Positions 36,053 through 45,626 are shown, numbered from the stretch's first letter. The stretch: 64,000 bases of DNA from Pedobacter sp. WC2423 (GCF_040822065.1 NZ_CP162005.1:2108001-2172000), one strand, 5' to 3'. Notes: generated from the letters alone by a model not told the origin. Translations and numbers: made by a program.

Positions 36053-37975
36053 TTGATATATATACACTATTGTAGATTATTTAAATATAAATTTTTATAT
36101 ATTTTTCTTATATATAGTTGTGTCGCTTTACCTGAAAAATCTTTTGCCCAGATTTGCACAGGTAGTTTTGGTGACCCGGTTGTCAATATTGATTTTGGAA
36201 GGGGTACGGGGAATTTCGGCCCCTCTTTAGGCTCCAGTACAAATTATCTGTATGTTGCTTCATTGGGCCCTGGCGATGGTTCTTATACGATTGTTAAAAA
36301 AATTGGCGGCGGAGCATGGTTTACCACGGTCAACCATACCCAAAATGATCCGGATGGTTATATGATGATGATCAATGCCAGCAATCAACCAGGCGTCTTC
36401 TATGAAACAGCAATCGACGCAGATTTGTGCCCGAACAGTACTTATGAATTTGCAGCCTGGGTAACCAATTTATTGACTTATACAGGCAAAAAACCTAATC
36501 TTACTTTTTCAATATTGACCCTGGATGATCAACTTTTAAAAACTTACACTACCGGTGATATTCCGGAAACCTCCGTATCTACCTGGAAACAGTATGGATT
36601 TTTATTCAGGACCAGTAATTCGACAAAAGTTAAAATCAGGATTGTAAATAACGGACCGGGCGGTGATGGTAATGACCTTGCACTGGATGATATTACTTTC
36701 AGAGCCTGCGGACCAAAAATCACTCCGCTTACAGACAATACCAGTCAGACAGAAAAGACGATTTGCGAAGGAAACGGAGTGGTACTGTCTGCTACTGTTG
36801 AGGGATCACCAACTTTACAATATCAGTGGCAAAAAATGGTGAATGGCCAGTGGGCAGATCTCAATGGAGAAAATACCATACAAATTAACCTGACTGCAGG
36901 GTCTTTACAAGCCGGGGATTTTCAATATCGCCTGATGGCAGCGGAGGCTTCAAACTTTAATTCACCAGCTTGCAGAACGACCTCACCGCCAATTACCATT
37001 CACGTAAAACCTCTACCAAAACCGGTCGTGGTAGCTGAGCAGACCGTTTGTGAGGGAAATACGATTCAGCTGGATGTAACTGGTACAGATGGCCCATATT
37101 CATGGTCAGGACCTGGTAACTTCAGCTCAGCAGAAAAATCACCCGTTATTGCAAATGCTACCCTCAGCCGTGCCGGAGATTACCAGGTAACCACAACGCC
37201 TGGCAATTGTACAGCTTCTGCAAAAATCAAAGTGAATATACTGCCAGCTCCCATTCCGGCTGTTGATGTTCCGGCACCGATATGCGAAGGGGCTTCAGTT
37301 GTGCTTCATGCAACCGGAGGAATACACTATAAATGGACACCGGCAACTGGCTTATCCGCAACAGATATTGCTGATCCGGTCGCCTCTCCTGTTCAGACTA
37401 CTTTATATACGGTCACAGTTTCCAACGGTGGTTGTGAAAAGCAAGCAACTGTAAACGTAGAGGTGTTAAAAAAAATAACCGTCAGCGCGGGCCGCAACCG
37501 GGCAATTATTGAAGGGCAAACAGTTACTCTGGAGGGCCAGGTATCGGGAGATCATGCCAAATATTTATGGTCACCCGCTGATTACCTGGATGACCCGGCT
37601 CAATTAAATCCTGTAGCCGCCCCGCCACACGATATAACTTATACCTTAACTGCATGGTCAGAAAACGGTTGTACAGGTGGCGCTCAGGACGTTGCTATTC
37701 ATGTACTGAAGAAACTCGTGATTCCAAATACCATTACGCCAAATGGCGATGGTATTAACGATATATGGAATATAGCCGCACTGGATACCTACCCTGCTGC
37801 TACAGTTTATGTGTTCAACAGATATGGGGGAAAAGTTTATTCCGGAACCGGCGATAGAAAAAGCTGGGACGGGAGATATAATGGAGCATATGTACCTGCA
37901 GGGGTTTATTATTATGTGATTGATTTACATGATGGCCAAAAAGTACTTTCGGGCTCTTTAACGGTTTTAAAGTAA
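36053..37975 (+). CDS. Secreted adhesin-like protein with type IX type B (CHU_C) sorting domain
   Basis: The 640-residue product has a signal peptide (KFLYIFLIYSCVALPEKSFAQ), an N-terminal lectin-like or jelly-roll region (VNIDFGRGTGNFGPSL to LALDDITFRACG), Ig/PKD-like repeats with Cys pairs (ICEGNGVVLSATV, VCEGNTIQLDVTG, ICEGASVVLHATGG) and, at about 555-640, the gliding-motility C-terminal domain (IPNTITPNGDGINDIW, VYVFNRYGGKVY, WDGRYNGAYVPAGVYYYVI). It should be exported by the type IX secretion system and held by the PorP/SprF protein encoded 3 bp downstream. No ATG exists near the signal; TTG at 36053 is the only standard start, in a very AT-rich context. Confidence 0.88.
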   Translation: MIYIHYCRLFKYKFLYIFLIYSCVALPEKSFAQICTGSFGDPVVNIDFGRGTGNFGPSLGSSTNYLYVASLGPGDGSYTIVKKIGGGAWFTTVNHTQNDPDGYMMMINASNQPGVFYETAIDADLCPNSTYEFAAWVTNLLTYTGKKPNLTFSILTLDDQLLKTYTTGDIPETSVSTWKQYGFLFRTSNSTKVKIRIVNNGPGGDGNDLALDDITFRACGPKITPLTDNTSQTEKTICEGNGVVLSATVEGSPTLQYQWQKMVNGQWADLNGENTIQINLTAGSLQAGDFQYRLMAAEASNFNSPACRTTSPPITIHVKPLPKPVVVAEQTVCEGNTIQLDVTGTDGPYSWSGPGNFSSAEKSPVIANATLSRAGDYQVTTTPGNCTASAKIKVNILPAPIPAVDVPAPICEGASVVLHATGGIHYKWTPATGLSATDIADPVASPVQTTLYTVTVSNGGCEKQATVNVEVLKKITVSAGRNRAIIEGQTVTLEGQVSGDHAKYLWSPADYLDDPAQLNPVAAPPHDITYTLTAWSENGCTGGAQDVAIHVLKKLVIPNTITPNGDGINDIWNIAALDTYPAATVYVFNRYGGKVYSGTGDRKSWDGRYNGAYVPAGVYYYVIDLHDGQKVLSGSLTVLK

Positions 37976-37978
37976 TTT

Positions 37979-38989
37979 ATGAGAACAGTATTCCTGATAT
38001 TGACAGGTGTTTTTCTTTTTAAAGTAAGTAACGGCCAGCAGCGGCCTCAGTATACGCAGTATATTTTTAATAATTACCTGCTCAATCCGGCACTTTCTGG
38101 TATAGAGAATTATACAGATGTAAGAGTAGGTTCAAGAGTACAATGGGCCGGAATCAACGACGGCCCGGTCACTTCTTTTTTTTCTGTTCATGCCCCATTA
38201 GGCAAGCAGTATTTGTATGGAAATTCAAGTTCTTTTGCAGAAAAAGGAGCAAATCCTATGGAACGAAGTTATCTCCAGAATTATATGGCTGCTGAACCAC
38301 ATCACGGAATTGGCGTTTTCGGAACATTAGACAAAGCAGGCCCGGTTAAAACACTGGATATTAAGGCTAGCTATGCTTATCACCTTGGATTGAGTTCGAA
38401 AATGAATTTAAGTGTGGGGGTAGCTGCCGGGATTTCAAGAATTTCACTGGATATTTCAAAACTGAACCTTGAAAATAGCGCCGATCCTGCAATTGCTCCA
38501 GGTTTTAACAGCAGAACACAGCCTGATCTTGATGCAGGGATTTGGTTATATGGCCCTGATTTTTTTGCAGGTGTATCCGTTCAGCAGTTACTGAACAAAC
38601 CGCTTAGCTTTTCTGACTCCCAGGCGGCTGTTCAGGGGAAACAAGTACCACATCTTTTTGTTACTGCCGGTTATAAGTTTTTCCTGAGTGAAGAGGTTTC
38701 AGTAACGCCTTCAGTTATGTTAAAAAAAGTCCAGCCTGCGCCTTTGTCAGCAGATCTGAATTTTAAAATAGCGTTTAAGGATAAATTATGGATTGGCGGA
38801 AGTTATCGTCCGCAGGATGCAGTCTCTGCGATGGCAGGCTTTAATATCAATTCGCTGTTTGTGCTGAGTTATGCTTATGATTTTACAACCTCCGAACTAG
38901 GTGCTGTGAGTAAGGGTACACATGAAGTCGTATTGGGTATTTTACTGAATAACAGGTATAAGGTCACCTGCCCGCAGCGAAACTGGTAA
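37979..38989 (+). CDS. PorP/SprF family outer-membrane protein
   Basis: The 336-residue product has a signal peptide ending in VSNGQ, then the family start RPQYTQYIFNNYLLNPALSGIENYTDVRVGSRVQWAGI, and a series of membrane beta strands with GIGVFG, YAYHLGLSSKMNLSVG and FNINSLFVLSYAYDF. PorP/SprF proteins sit in the outer membrane and bind type B-sorted substrates of the type IX system. The 3-bp gap shows that the partner is the adhesin at 36053-37975. A strong terminator follows. Confidence 0.9.
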   Translation: MRTVFLILTGVFLFKVSNGQQRPQYTQYIFNNYLLNPALSGIENYTDVRVGSRVQWAGINDGPVTSFFSVHAPLGKQYLYGNSSSFAEKGANPMERSYLQNYMAAEPHHGIGVFGTLDKAGPVKTLDIKASYAYHLGLSSKMNLSVGVAAGISRISLDISKLNLENSADPAIAPGFNSRTQPDLDAGIWLYGPDFFAGVSVQQLLNKPLSFSDSQAAVQGKQVPHLFVTAGYKFFLSEEVSVTPSVMLKKVQPAPLSADLNFKIAFKDKLWIGGSYRPQDAVSAMAGFNINSLFVLSYAYDFTTSELGAVSKGTHEVVLGILLNNRYKVTCPQRNW

Positions 38990-39010
38990 TCCTTAAATTC
39001 TTTATTAAAA

Positions 39011-39047
39011 AAAACGGCCCGGACTTTAAGGTCCGGGCCGTTTTTTT
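39011..39047. terminator. Bidirectional intrinsic terminator
   Basis: An AT-flanked, GC-rich stem (CGGCCCGGAC and complement) with a 6-nt loop lies between convergent PorP/SprF and inositol-phosphate synthase genes and can serve both. Confidence 0.9.
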
Positions 39048-39065
39048 ATCGCACAATAAGTGCAG

Positions 39066-40259
39066 TTATTTTTTTAATTGTTTTTTTGTTGATGCTGTTA
39101 ACTCACGTTTAGCCAGTGCATGACATTCGTAGATGGCATCGCTGAACATCATTTGCTCTGGCGGGGTTTTCTGAGTAGAAGCTGATGGTCCTCTAAGGGC
39201 ACCTACCAGGCCTAATTCTCTGGCCACATAAACGTATCTGATGGCATCGATAACTACTCCGGCAGAGTTAGGAGAATCCTGAACGGATAGCTGAGCATCA
39301 AAGATTACAGGAGCCCCCATAAAACCTTCTAATTCCAGACGGAAGTTAGCAACTTTATTGTCTCCGTAATAAGCAATATATTCTGAAGGACCTGCATGAA
39401 GGAAACTGTCTTCTGTAGAGATACCTCTGATATCGTTCTGTGCACGGATTACATTTTCTTTAGAGATCTTTTTAGATTTCAGACGGTTTTTGTCTTCCAT
39501 ATTAAGGAAGTCAGTATTTCCACCTACATTTCTTTGAATGTGAGCTTTCACATGGTGACCTCTTTCGAAAGCAAGCTCCTGAAGCATCTGAGAAACGATA
39601 CTTGCACCAAACTGACTGCGCATGTCATCTCCGATGATTGGAATACCAGCATCGATAAATCTTTTCTCCCATGCAGGATCTGAAGCAATAAATACAGGGA
39701 TACAGTTCACTAAAGAAATACCTAATTCAATACAGATTTCTGCATAGAATTCTGTAGCCAGTTGTGAGCCAACCGGAAGATAGTTGATCAGCACTTCAGC
39801 TTCATGTTTACGCAATTGCGCAATAATTTCTACACGTAAAGCAGTTACCTGAGCCTGATCATAGGTTACGCTATCGATCAAAATATCAGTATTTTTCAAT
39901 TCGTCTTTGATGACGAACCTGTTAGCTTCAGGATAAACAGCCATTTGCGGAGATACACCATCAATAACTGGTGATCTGTAAATAGGAGCTTCTGATGCGA
40001 TGTCAGCATTCAATATGATTGTACAATTTGGCTTCGCAAAAATGGCGTCCTTTAATGGCTGACCGATTTTTCTTTCATCTATATCAAATCCGCAAACGAA
40101 TTCAATATTAGCTGCTTTATATCCACCGATATCATTAGCCATCAATCCTGATGTCTTTTCTGCGTGTTTAGTGTAAAATTCCACGCCTTGTACTAATGAG
40201 CTGGCGCAATTACCTACGCCTAAAATTGCAACTCTGATTTTCTTTCCTTGGTTGTGCAT
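39066..40259 (-). CDS. ino1: Inositol-3-phosphate synthase
   Basis: The 397-residue NAD-dependent enzyme turns glucose 6-phosphate into inositol 3-phosphate. The Rossmann start IRVAILGVGNCASSLVQGVEFY is at 8-29; the family marks are NYLPVGSQLATEFYAE, FIASDPAWEKRF, IGDDMRSQFGASIVSQML and the C-terminal SPNSAGVVIDAIRYVYVARE. It is similar in length to bacterial and archaeal synthases. Inositol in Bacteroidota goes into inositol lipids including inositol sphingolipids; the sphingolipid locus 29 kb away makes that plausible but does not prove it. A TATTTTTG box at 40340-40333 may be its -7 element. The following 380 bases (40260-40640) hold no gene that I can see. Confidence 0.9.
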   Translation of the reverse strand: MHNQGKKIRVAILGVGNCASSLVQGVEFYTKHAEKTSGLMANDIGGYKAANIEFVCGFDIDERKIGQPLKDAIFAKPNCTIILNADIASEAPIYRSPVIDGVSPQMAVYPEANRFVIKDELKNTDILIDSVTYDQAQVTALRVEIIAQLRKHEAEVLINYLPVGSQLATEFYAEICIELGISLVNCIPVFIASDPAWEKRFIDAGIPIIGDDMRSQFGASIVSQMLQELAFERGHHVKAHIQRNVGGNTDFLNMEDKNRLKSKKISKENVIRAQNDIRGISTEDSFLHAGPSEYIAYYGDNKVANFRLELEGFMGAPVIFDAQLSVQDSPNSAGVVIDAIRYVYVARELGLVGALRGPSASTQKTPPEQMMFSDAIYECHALAKRELTASTKKQLKK

Positions 40260-40640
40260 TGTTTGAACTTGGGTTATTCTAAATTTATCAGACGGAGAGC
40301 TTAAAGGCAGAATTCATCCATCTAAATCTCCGCAAAAATAGAAATCCGATTATTATTTCCAGTATAGTTTTGGGCAATATAGAGATAATTATGATAAGAT
40401 GATTAAATTTTACATTCTGACAACTTTAAGAACATAGTCAGTTTTTATGAAAAGGTTAAAAGCTATACATTTCTTATCTTTATACATTTATTGGCTATAA
40501 CATTAAATTCATCTTTTTTACATGTATCTTAATAAGATTTCCGGCTATTGGCAGGAATAAAAAACTGCTGGTCACCTTATTTGTTAAGTTGATTAGCTTG
40601 CCACATCAAGAACAGCAGGTATAACGAAAAAATTACGTAC

Positions 40641-41015
40641 ATGAATAATTATCAGGATCAACATACGATTCTCTCCTATCTGATGCTCGAAAATGCAATA
40701 GCATTTATTGAATTCGCTAAAATAGTCTTCAATGCGGAGACAAAGTCATTAATTATAGCACAAGATAACAGAACAGTTTTGTCTGCGGAAATTAAAGTCG
40801 GACATAGCATTTTACTACTTTCAGAGGCCGCAGATAAATATGGAAAGGCAGTCGGTAATTTTTTCATTTATGTGGGAGATGCAGATGAAACATTTCAGCG
40901 GGCTATATTCCATGGGGCTTCTGTAGTCACTGAAGTAGCGGATATGGATTACGGAAGATGTGGAGGTATCCAGGACCCTTTTGGTAATACCTGGTGGTTA
41001 ACCTCCACTACTTAA
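40641..41015 (+). CDS. VOC/glyoxalase-fold protein
   Basis: The 124-residue product has the beta-alpha-beta-beta-beta plan of VOC proteins related to PhnB-like and bleomycin-resistance proteins: YLMLENAIAFIEFAKIVFNAE, then a central strand HSILLLSE, FFIYVGDADETFQRAIFHGASVV, and the closing GGIQDPFGNTWWL. The common start HxxV metal motif is not evident. The substrate is unknown. It lies close to, and converges on, a DUF4136 gene (2 bp gap). Confidence 0.8.
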   Translation: MNNYQDQHTILSYLMLENAIAFIEFAKIVFNAETKSLIIAQDNRTVLSAEIKVGHSILLLSEAADKYGKAVGNFFIYVGDADETFQRAIFHGASVVTEVADMDYGRCGGIQDPFGNTWWLTSTT

Positions 41016-41017
41016 TT

Positions 41018-41611
41018 TTACTGGGGCAGTTTTTTAAATATATTGCCGATAACACCGGGGATTTCATTAATTGCTTTTTCAGGATTATTGATTTCTCCTT
41101 CTGCCCAGCCTCTCCAGATTACTTTAGATGATTTACGATCGATAACATCAATCATAATACTATTGGCTTTAATTCTTATACTTCTTTCTCTTTCACCAAC
41201 ATAAATTGGCAATGGGTTGTAGTAGGAATAGTAATAAATCCGCCTTCCACCGTAATAAGAAACACGTGGAAGTATTCTTGATGGAGGGTTATAGTAAACG
41301 GGGTCTGTATAGTCTTTGATTTCTTTATTGACTACCGCAGTATACCTGAGTAATAAGTCAGGGTTATTGCTTTGCAGGATAAATCCTCTGTTTTTCATTT
41401 CCTGACTAGCCGATTCTACAATCTTATCTGTAGCTACATCATTATTGTAAATAGAGGTTGATTTTGATTTTCCCTCGGGTATCCAGGCAAAGGTTTTATA
41501 TTTTGCGGGATCCAGTGGTTTACGGGCCACAGCGTAATAGTTGTAAGAGGAACATCCTGAAAATACAACGGCTGTAATAAACAGTATTAAAACTAGCTTT
41601 TTCATGTTCAT
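41018..41611 (-). CDS. DUF4136 lipoprotein
   Basis: Starting at ATG 41611 the product of 197 residues has a lipoprotein signal (MNMKKLVLILFITAVVFSGC) with lipobox FSGC. The rest matches DUF4136: LDPAKYKTFAWIPEG, ESASQEMKNRGF, NPDLLLRYTAVVNKE and a C-terminal IRIKANSIMIDVIDRKSSKVIWRGWAEGEI. A Tyr-rich segment (YYGGRRIYYYSYYNPLP) lies in the middle. DUF4136 lipoproteins are common in the envelope of Bacteroidota; no function is known to me. Confidence 0.83.
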   Translation of the reverse strand: MNMKKLVLILFITAVVFSGCSSYNYYAVARKPLDPAKYKTFAWIPEGKSKSTSIYNNDVATDKIVESASQEMKNRGFILQSNNPDLLLRYTAVVNKEIKDYTDPVYYNPPSRILPRVSYYGGRRIYYYSYYNPLPIYVGERERSIRIKANSIMIDVIDRKSSKVIWRGWAEGEINNPEKAINEIPGVIGNIFKKLPQ

Positions 41612-41907
41612 ATCATTTAATATTAAACACAGGGGTATCAATAATTTTGTTGATGCCTTATAGACCTGGGTTGGGTGTCAAGGTTTAATGTACACTATTT
41701 AGTACACTTACTTTTGCAAATTCCAAATCACTCCCAATAGTTTTAAATATTATTTAATGAACATATAAAATTCTGATTATCTGATAAATAAATTTTAATT
41801 TTTAGACTTTATCTGGCGTGTCATGTGCAGCGGATTAATTGTTGTCAATGCTAAATCGTAACAACAATGTTATTAAAAATTAATTACCTACTTAATTTAT
41901 TCAATTT

Positions 41908-42594
41908 ATGAAAACAAGATCATTTTTAAAAAACTTATTGAAGGGGACTGCTATTTTATCTCTTGCGGTATTGGTAACTTCTTGTAAGAAAAACGATGTT
42001 GACAGTTCGGGTTCTGCAAATGTTAAAGTTGTAAATGCGTCACCATCGTCTCCGAATCAGGGGTTTTACCTGGCTAATACGGCAGTGGTAAGCGGAGGGT
42101 TATCATTTGCAAATGCATCGGCTTATATTTCTACCAATTCTGGTAATAACCTGGTAACTGAGTTTAGGAGTGATGGTTCTTCAACGGCTTATGCAACGGG
42201 TAAAGCGGATATTAGAAATGGTTCTAATTATACGGTTTTCTTAGCGGGTGATGGCCAGGCTGCAAGAGTGAAAATTTTTGAGGATGACAGAAGTGCTCCT
42301 GTTAGCGGACAGGCTAAAGTAAGGTTTGTTCATTTGAGTGATGGAGCTCCGGCTAATATTGATATCAGACGTTCTTCTGGTGAAAATTTAGCTGCAAATC
42401 TTGGCCGCGATGTAGCAACAAACTTTACGACGATAGCTCCTGGAATTTTATCACTTCAGGTTTTTGGTGCTGGTCAGTCTGCAAGTTTGGGAAAATTTGA
42501 TTTAACAGCTTTTGCTGCTGATAAAATTTACACGGTTTATATTACCGGGTCTACTGCAAATTCAATTTCGGTTCGCCAGATTACGCAGGAATAG
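41908..42594 (+). CDS. DUF4397 lipoprotein
   Basis: The product of 228 residues has a lipoprotein signal with lipid-attachment Cys at about C26 (LVTSCKKND). It has two DUF4397 repeats, VKVVNASPSSPNQGFYLANT and VRFVHLSDGAPANIDIRRSSG, with a final YTVYITGS strand. It has the same architecture as the lipoprotein at 14169-14894 but is not near a sigma-factor gene. A very long hairpin lies immediately downstream. Confidence 0.8.
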   Translation: MKTRSFLKNLLKGTAILSLAVLVTSCKKNDVDSSGSANVKVVNASPSSPNQGFYLANTAVVSGGLSFANASAYISTNSGNNLVTEFRSDGSSTAYATGKADIRNGSNYTVFLAGDGQAARVKIFEDDRSAPVSGQAKVRFVHLSDGAPANIDIRRSSGENLAANLGRDVATNFTTIAPGILSLQVFGAGQSASLGKFDLTAFAADKIYTVYITGSTANSISVRQITQE

Positions 42595-42607
42595 GTTTTC
42601 CATTTTT

Positions 42608-42698
42608 CCTTAAAAAAAACAGACCTTGCTGTTTCAAGTCGACGCCCGCCTGTAGGGGCGGCCAATGTCTTGAAACAGCAAGGTCTGTTTTTTTAAGG
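42608..42698. terminator. 91-nt long-stem hairpin, bidirectional terminator or small element
   Basis: The arms at 42608-42638 and 42669-42698 are perfect over 19 bp of mixed sequence (CAGACCTTGCTGTTTCAAG and its complement), then differ by one A in the flanking A/T runs and match again at CCTT/AAGG. The 30-nt loop has its own CGCCC/GGGCG stem. It lies between convergent genes, so a terminator role is likely, but the stem is much longer than usual. Confidence 0.75.
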
Positions 42699-42731
42699 TT
42701 CTTCTCATTTGAAGGATCCATTCCTGGTTTC

Positions 42732-45038
42732 TTAGAAGAAATATTTTAAGTTCAGGCCTGCGTAACCGTTTCTTTTAGGGGAAGGATTAAAGTAGGATGG
42801 TTGCGCTCCGCTATAGCCTACTGCATTTAAGGATAGAATTGAACTGTAGGATTCGTTGAAAAGATTATCAATGCCGCCGTAGACGTTAACTTCGAATACT
42901 TTTCCTAATCTTTTTTTATAACCTGCTTTCAGACCGGCTATTTGATAAGATGGGTTATAGTCTGTATTTTTATCATTTAATGGCATTTTATCATTGTAGT
43001 AATAATTCAGATAACCGTATAATCCAAAACGAGTTTCCAGGTCAAGACCTGCACTGATTACCCATGGTGAAACTCCGGTTAATGCATTTCCATTGTACGA
43101 TGCGGTTACTGCATTATTCGCACCCAGAATTTGATAATCTTTGAATTTGAAAGCTGAATAGGTTAAGGCAACGAAAGGTCTTAAACTGGCTATTTCCTGG
43201 TTATCTTCTGGTTTCAGGATTTGCCATGATAAAGCAAGCTCTGCTCCGTTATGGGTTGTTTTACCTGCATTGTTATAAATAGTAATGCCTTGTTGTACGG
43301 ATTGTCCGATCAGCTCTCCTTTCATATCCATTTTGAATACAGAAAAGTCATAGCTCAGGCGCGAATTCAGCAGGTTACCTTTGGCATTGATTTCATAGTT
43401 TATTGCTTTCTCTGCTTGTAATGTGGGGTTGATTGAGCCGTCCACATTTTTAACTTCTGAGCTGGATGGCGGGGAAAAACCGGTACTTATGCTTCCGTGC
43501 AGACTCAGGGCTTCAGAAAAGTTATGACTGATGGCAATCCTTGGGGTTGCTTGTGGTTTAAAATCTTTTATTCCGCTTTGTGCTGGTACCAGATAGTTGG
43601 AGACATCGTATTTCAGGCTATTGTAGCTTAAGCCTAAGGTCAGCAACGTCTTTGGTCCCAGCTGTGTCTCTGATTGATAAAATAAGGAATAGAGTGTATT
43701 GCGGTAATCTATATTTCCGCTAAGGGCTCCTTCGGTACCTTTGTTATTGACATATTGGGTGCCTTTAGTCAGGCCTTCGTTAAATTCTGCACCTACGATA
43801 AATTTAGTGGGCAGTGCGGAGAATCCGGGGTTATAGGTGAAGCTGGTCCTTCCGCCATAACTTTGATAATAGTTCCTGAGGTAGGCATAAGGCAAGGGGT
43901 GATTCAGGTCATAGGAATAGGTAAATACACTGGTGCTGTTTGACAATTGATCATTGATTTGATACTGTTGTCCTAAGCCAACCCTGGTCCAGGTTTGATA
44001 ACGTCCGGCTTGTTTATCGAGGTTGCTTGCATTGGCTTGTAAGGGGTTTGCAGCCACTTGATCAGCGGTCAGTGATCCGGGAATTTGTGAGTATTGTGTT
44101 GTTCTGTTCAGTAAGAGTGTGATGATCCGTTTATTGCTTGGAAAAAGCTGAAAGTTACCGGATAAGAATCTGCGCATGTCGTTGCTGTGATCTCTGTAGC
44201 CGTCATACTCCTGCCACCCATAGGAAACATAACTGTTAATTTTATCTCCGCCGTTGCGGTAAGTGGCTGCCAGTCGATGTAATCCGTAACTTCCTGCCAG
44301 GCCTGAGGCTTCCAGACTTTGTTCCTGGTAGGGAGAGCGTTGTAATTGGAAATTGATTACTCCACCTGTTCCGGCACCGTAAATACTCGATGCAGGCCCT
44401 TTGATTACTTCGGCCCTGCCGATGCTGTTTACGTCTAAAGCTTCAATACGTGTTGTTCCATCGGCTTCTGTAACTGGAATATCATTCAGGTAAACTTTTA
44501 TGTTCCTTAATCCGTAAGAGGATCTGACACCGTTTCCACGAATCGAAATCCTGGCTTCTGAGAGTGTACTCTGATCCATTCTTACCCCCGGGATAGCGTT
44601 CATTGCAGACTGAAAGGAAAGACCACTGCCACGGTTAAGGTCTGCACTGGTAATCATCCCGATAGAACCGGCAGTTTCCTTCTTGGTACGGTTTCCGGCA
44701 AAACCTGTTACACGTACTTCGTTTAAGCTGGATTCATCAGCATCGAGCTGGATATTCAGGCTCCCTTCTTTTTTACTATAATCAACTTCCTGTGGTTTGA
44801 AACCGACAAGAATGAATTTATAATGTTGATCGGGGGTAGTATTTTCGATTTTAAAGTATCCATTTTTATCAGATACAGTCAATAATTTATTATCGGATGT
44901 TTTGATACTTACACCGGCAAGGGCCTGCCTGGTTTGAGAGTCATATATATTACCGGTTATAGGTTGGTTCTGTGCCTGAACATGCTGCTTAAAAAAGGCT
45001 AAACAAGCCAATAGCAGGATTAATCTGAAGAGTTTCAT
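42732..45038 (-). CDS. TonB-dependent receptor with carboxypeptidase-like regulatory domain
   Basis: Starting at ATG 45038, the product of 768 residues has a signal peptide (to AQN), a CarboxypepD_reg-like domain at about 27-105 (ITGNIYDSQTRQALAGVSI), a plug (NAIPGVRMDQSTLSEARISIRGNG, VIKGPASSIYGAGTGGVINFQL) and a barrel ending in AGLNLKYFF. The plug resembles FecA-type siderophore or metal receptors. The substrate is unknown. A small protein with a Cys motif is encoded 157 bp upstream on the same strand and may belong to the same system. The long hairpin at 42608-42698 is downstream. Confidence 0.85.
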   Translation of the reverse strand: MKLFRLILLLACLAFFKQHVQAQNQPITGNIYDSQTRQALAGVSIKTSDNKLLTVSDKNGYFKIENTTPDQHYKFILVGFKPQEVDYSKKEGSLNIQLDADESSLNEVRVTGFAGNRTKKETAGSIGMITSADLNRGSGLSFQSAMNAIPGVRMDQSTLSEARISIRGNGVRSSYGLRNIKVYLNDIPVTEADGTTRIEALDVNSIGRAEVIKGPASSIYGAGTGGVINFQLQRSPYQEQSLEASGLAGSYGLHRLAATYRNGGDKINSYVSYGWQEYDGYRDHSNDMRRFLSGNFQLFPSNKRIITLLLNRTTQYSQIPGSLTADQVAANPLQANASNLDKQAGRYQTWTRVGLGQQYQINDQLSNSTSVFTYSYDLNHPLPYAYLRNYYQSYGGRTSFTYNPGFSALPTKFIVGAEFNEGLTKGTQYVNNKGTEGALSGNIDYRNTLYSLFYQSETQLGPKTLLTLGLSYNSLKYDVSNYLVPAQSGIKDFKPQATPRIAISHNFSEALSLHGSISTGFSPPSSSEVKNVDGSINPTLQAEKAINYEINAKGNLLNSRLSYDFSVFKMDMKGELIGQSVQQGITIYNNAGKTTHNGAELALSWQILKPEDNQEIASLRPFVALTYSAFKFKDYQILGANNAVTASYNGNALTGVSPWVISAGLDLETRFGLYGYLNYYYNDKMPLNDKNTDYNPSYQIAGLKAGYKKRLGKVFEVNVYGGIDNLFNESYSSILSLNAVGYSGAQPSYFNPSPKRNGYAGLNLKYFF

Positions 45039-45204
45039 TAATTGCAAAATTATAATTCATATAAATATTGCCCGATATGCTTCTTCACTATGATTTGATA
45101 ACTAAATTTCAAATCATAGCAAAAAGGTGCAGATCAGGATGTCATACCAGTTTACCTGAGATTTCAAAAAAATCAACAAGGTTCCGGTTTCAATAAGAAT
45201 AGAG

Positions 45205-45573
45205 TTATACGCGCGGGGGCTGAAAAATCTCAGCAGCATATGCTGGCAGGCGAAAAGGCAATTCTTCCTTATACGCTTGAATGACAAGGATCGTATAAGG
45301 ATTTAAAGATAGTTTCTCAACGACTACACCTAATTGGTACAGGCTTCTTTGAGTTTCACGTTCTCTGCTTTTTTCCTTTTGCTCGGCCTGTTTTAATTTA
45401 CGCATCAGGTAACATTTACCATTGCAGTGCATTTGCGGCTTATCACGGTTAATACAGAGTTTGGAGACGATATAGTTCTCGTTCAGCTCAAACCCTGCCT
45501 GCACAAAAACCTGGCTAAAATTAGCGGTCAGTGTGGTAAAAATCAGCAGATGTACAAGAATGCTTCTGAACAT
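45205..45573 (-). CDS. Small exported protein with CxxxxxxxxxxCxxxC motif
   Basis: The 122-residue product has an N-terminal hydrophobic signal or anchor (MFRSILVHLLIFTTLTA, to about residue 27). Then comes LCINRDKPQMHCNGKCYLMRKL, in which three Cys are spaced C-x10-C-x3-C, a Lys/Glu-rich helix (KQAEQKEKSRERE), and a Pro-rich end. I know similar proteins beside TonB receptors in Bacteroidota but no named function. The Cys/His motif suggests metal or redox chemistry. It probably forms a unit with the TonB receptor that follows on the same strand. Confidence 0.65.
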   Translation of the reverse strand: MFRSILVHLLIFTTLTANFSQVFVQAGFELNENYIVSKLCINRDKPQMHCNGKCYLMRKLKQAEQKEKSRERETQRSLYQLGVVVEKLSLNPYTILVIQAYKEELPFRLPAYAAEIFQPPRV

Positions 45574-45626
45574 TTTGCAAATATAGAAATCTTAGGAGCT
45601 GTTTACAGCTTCTGTTGTAAAATATC

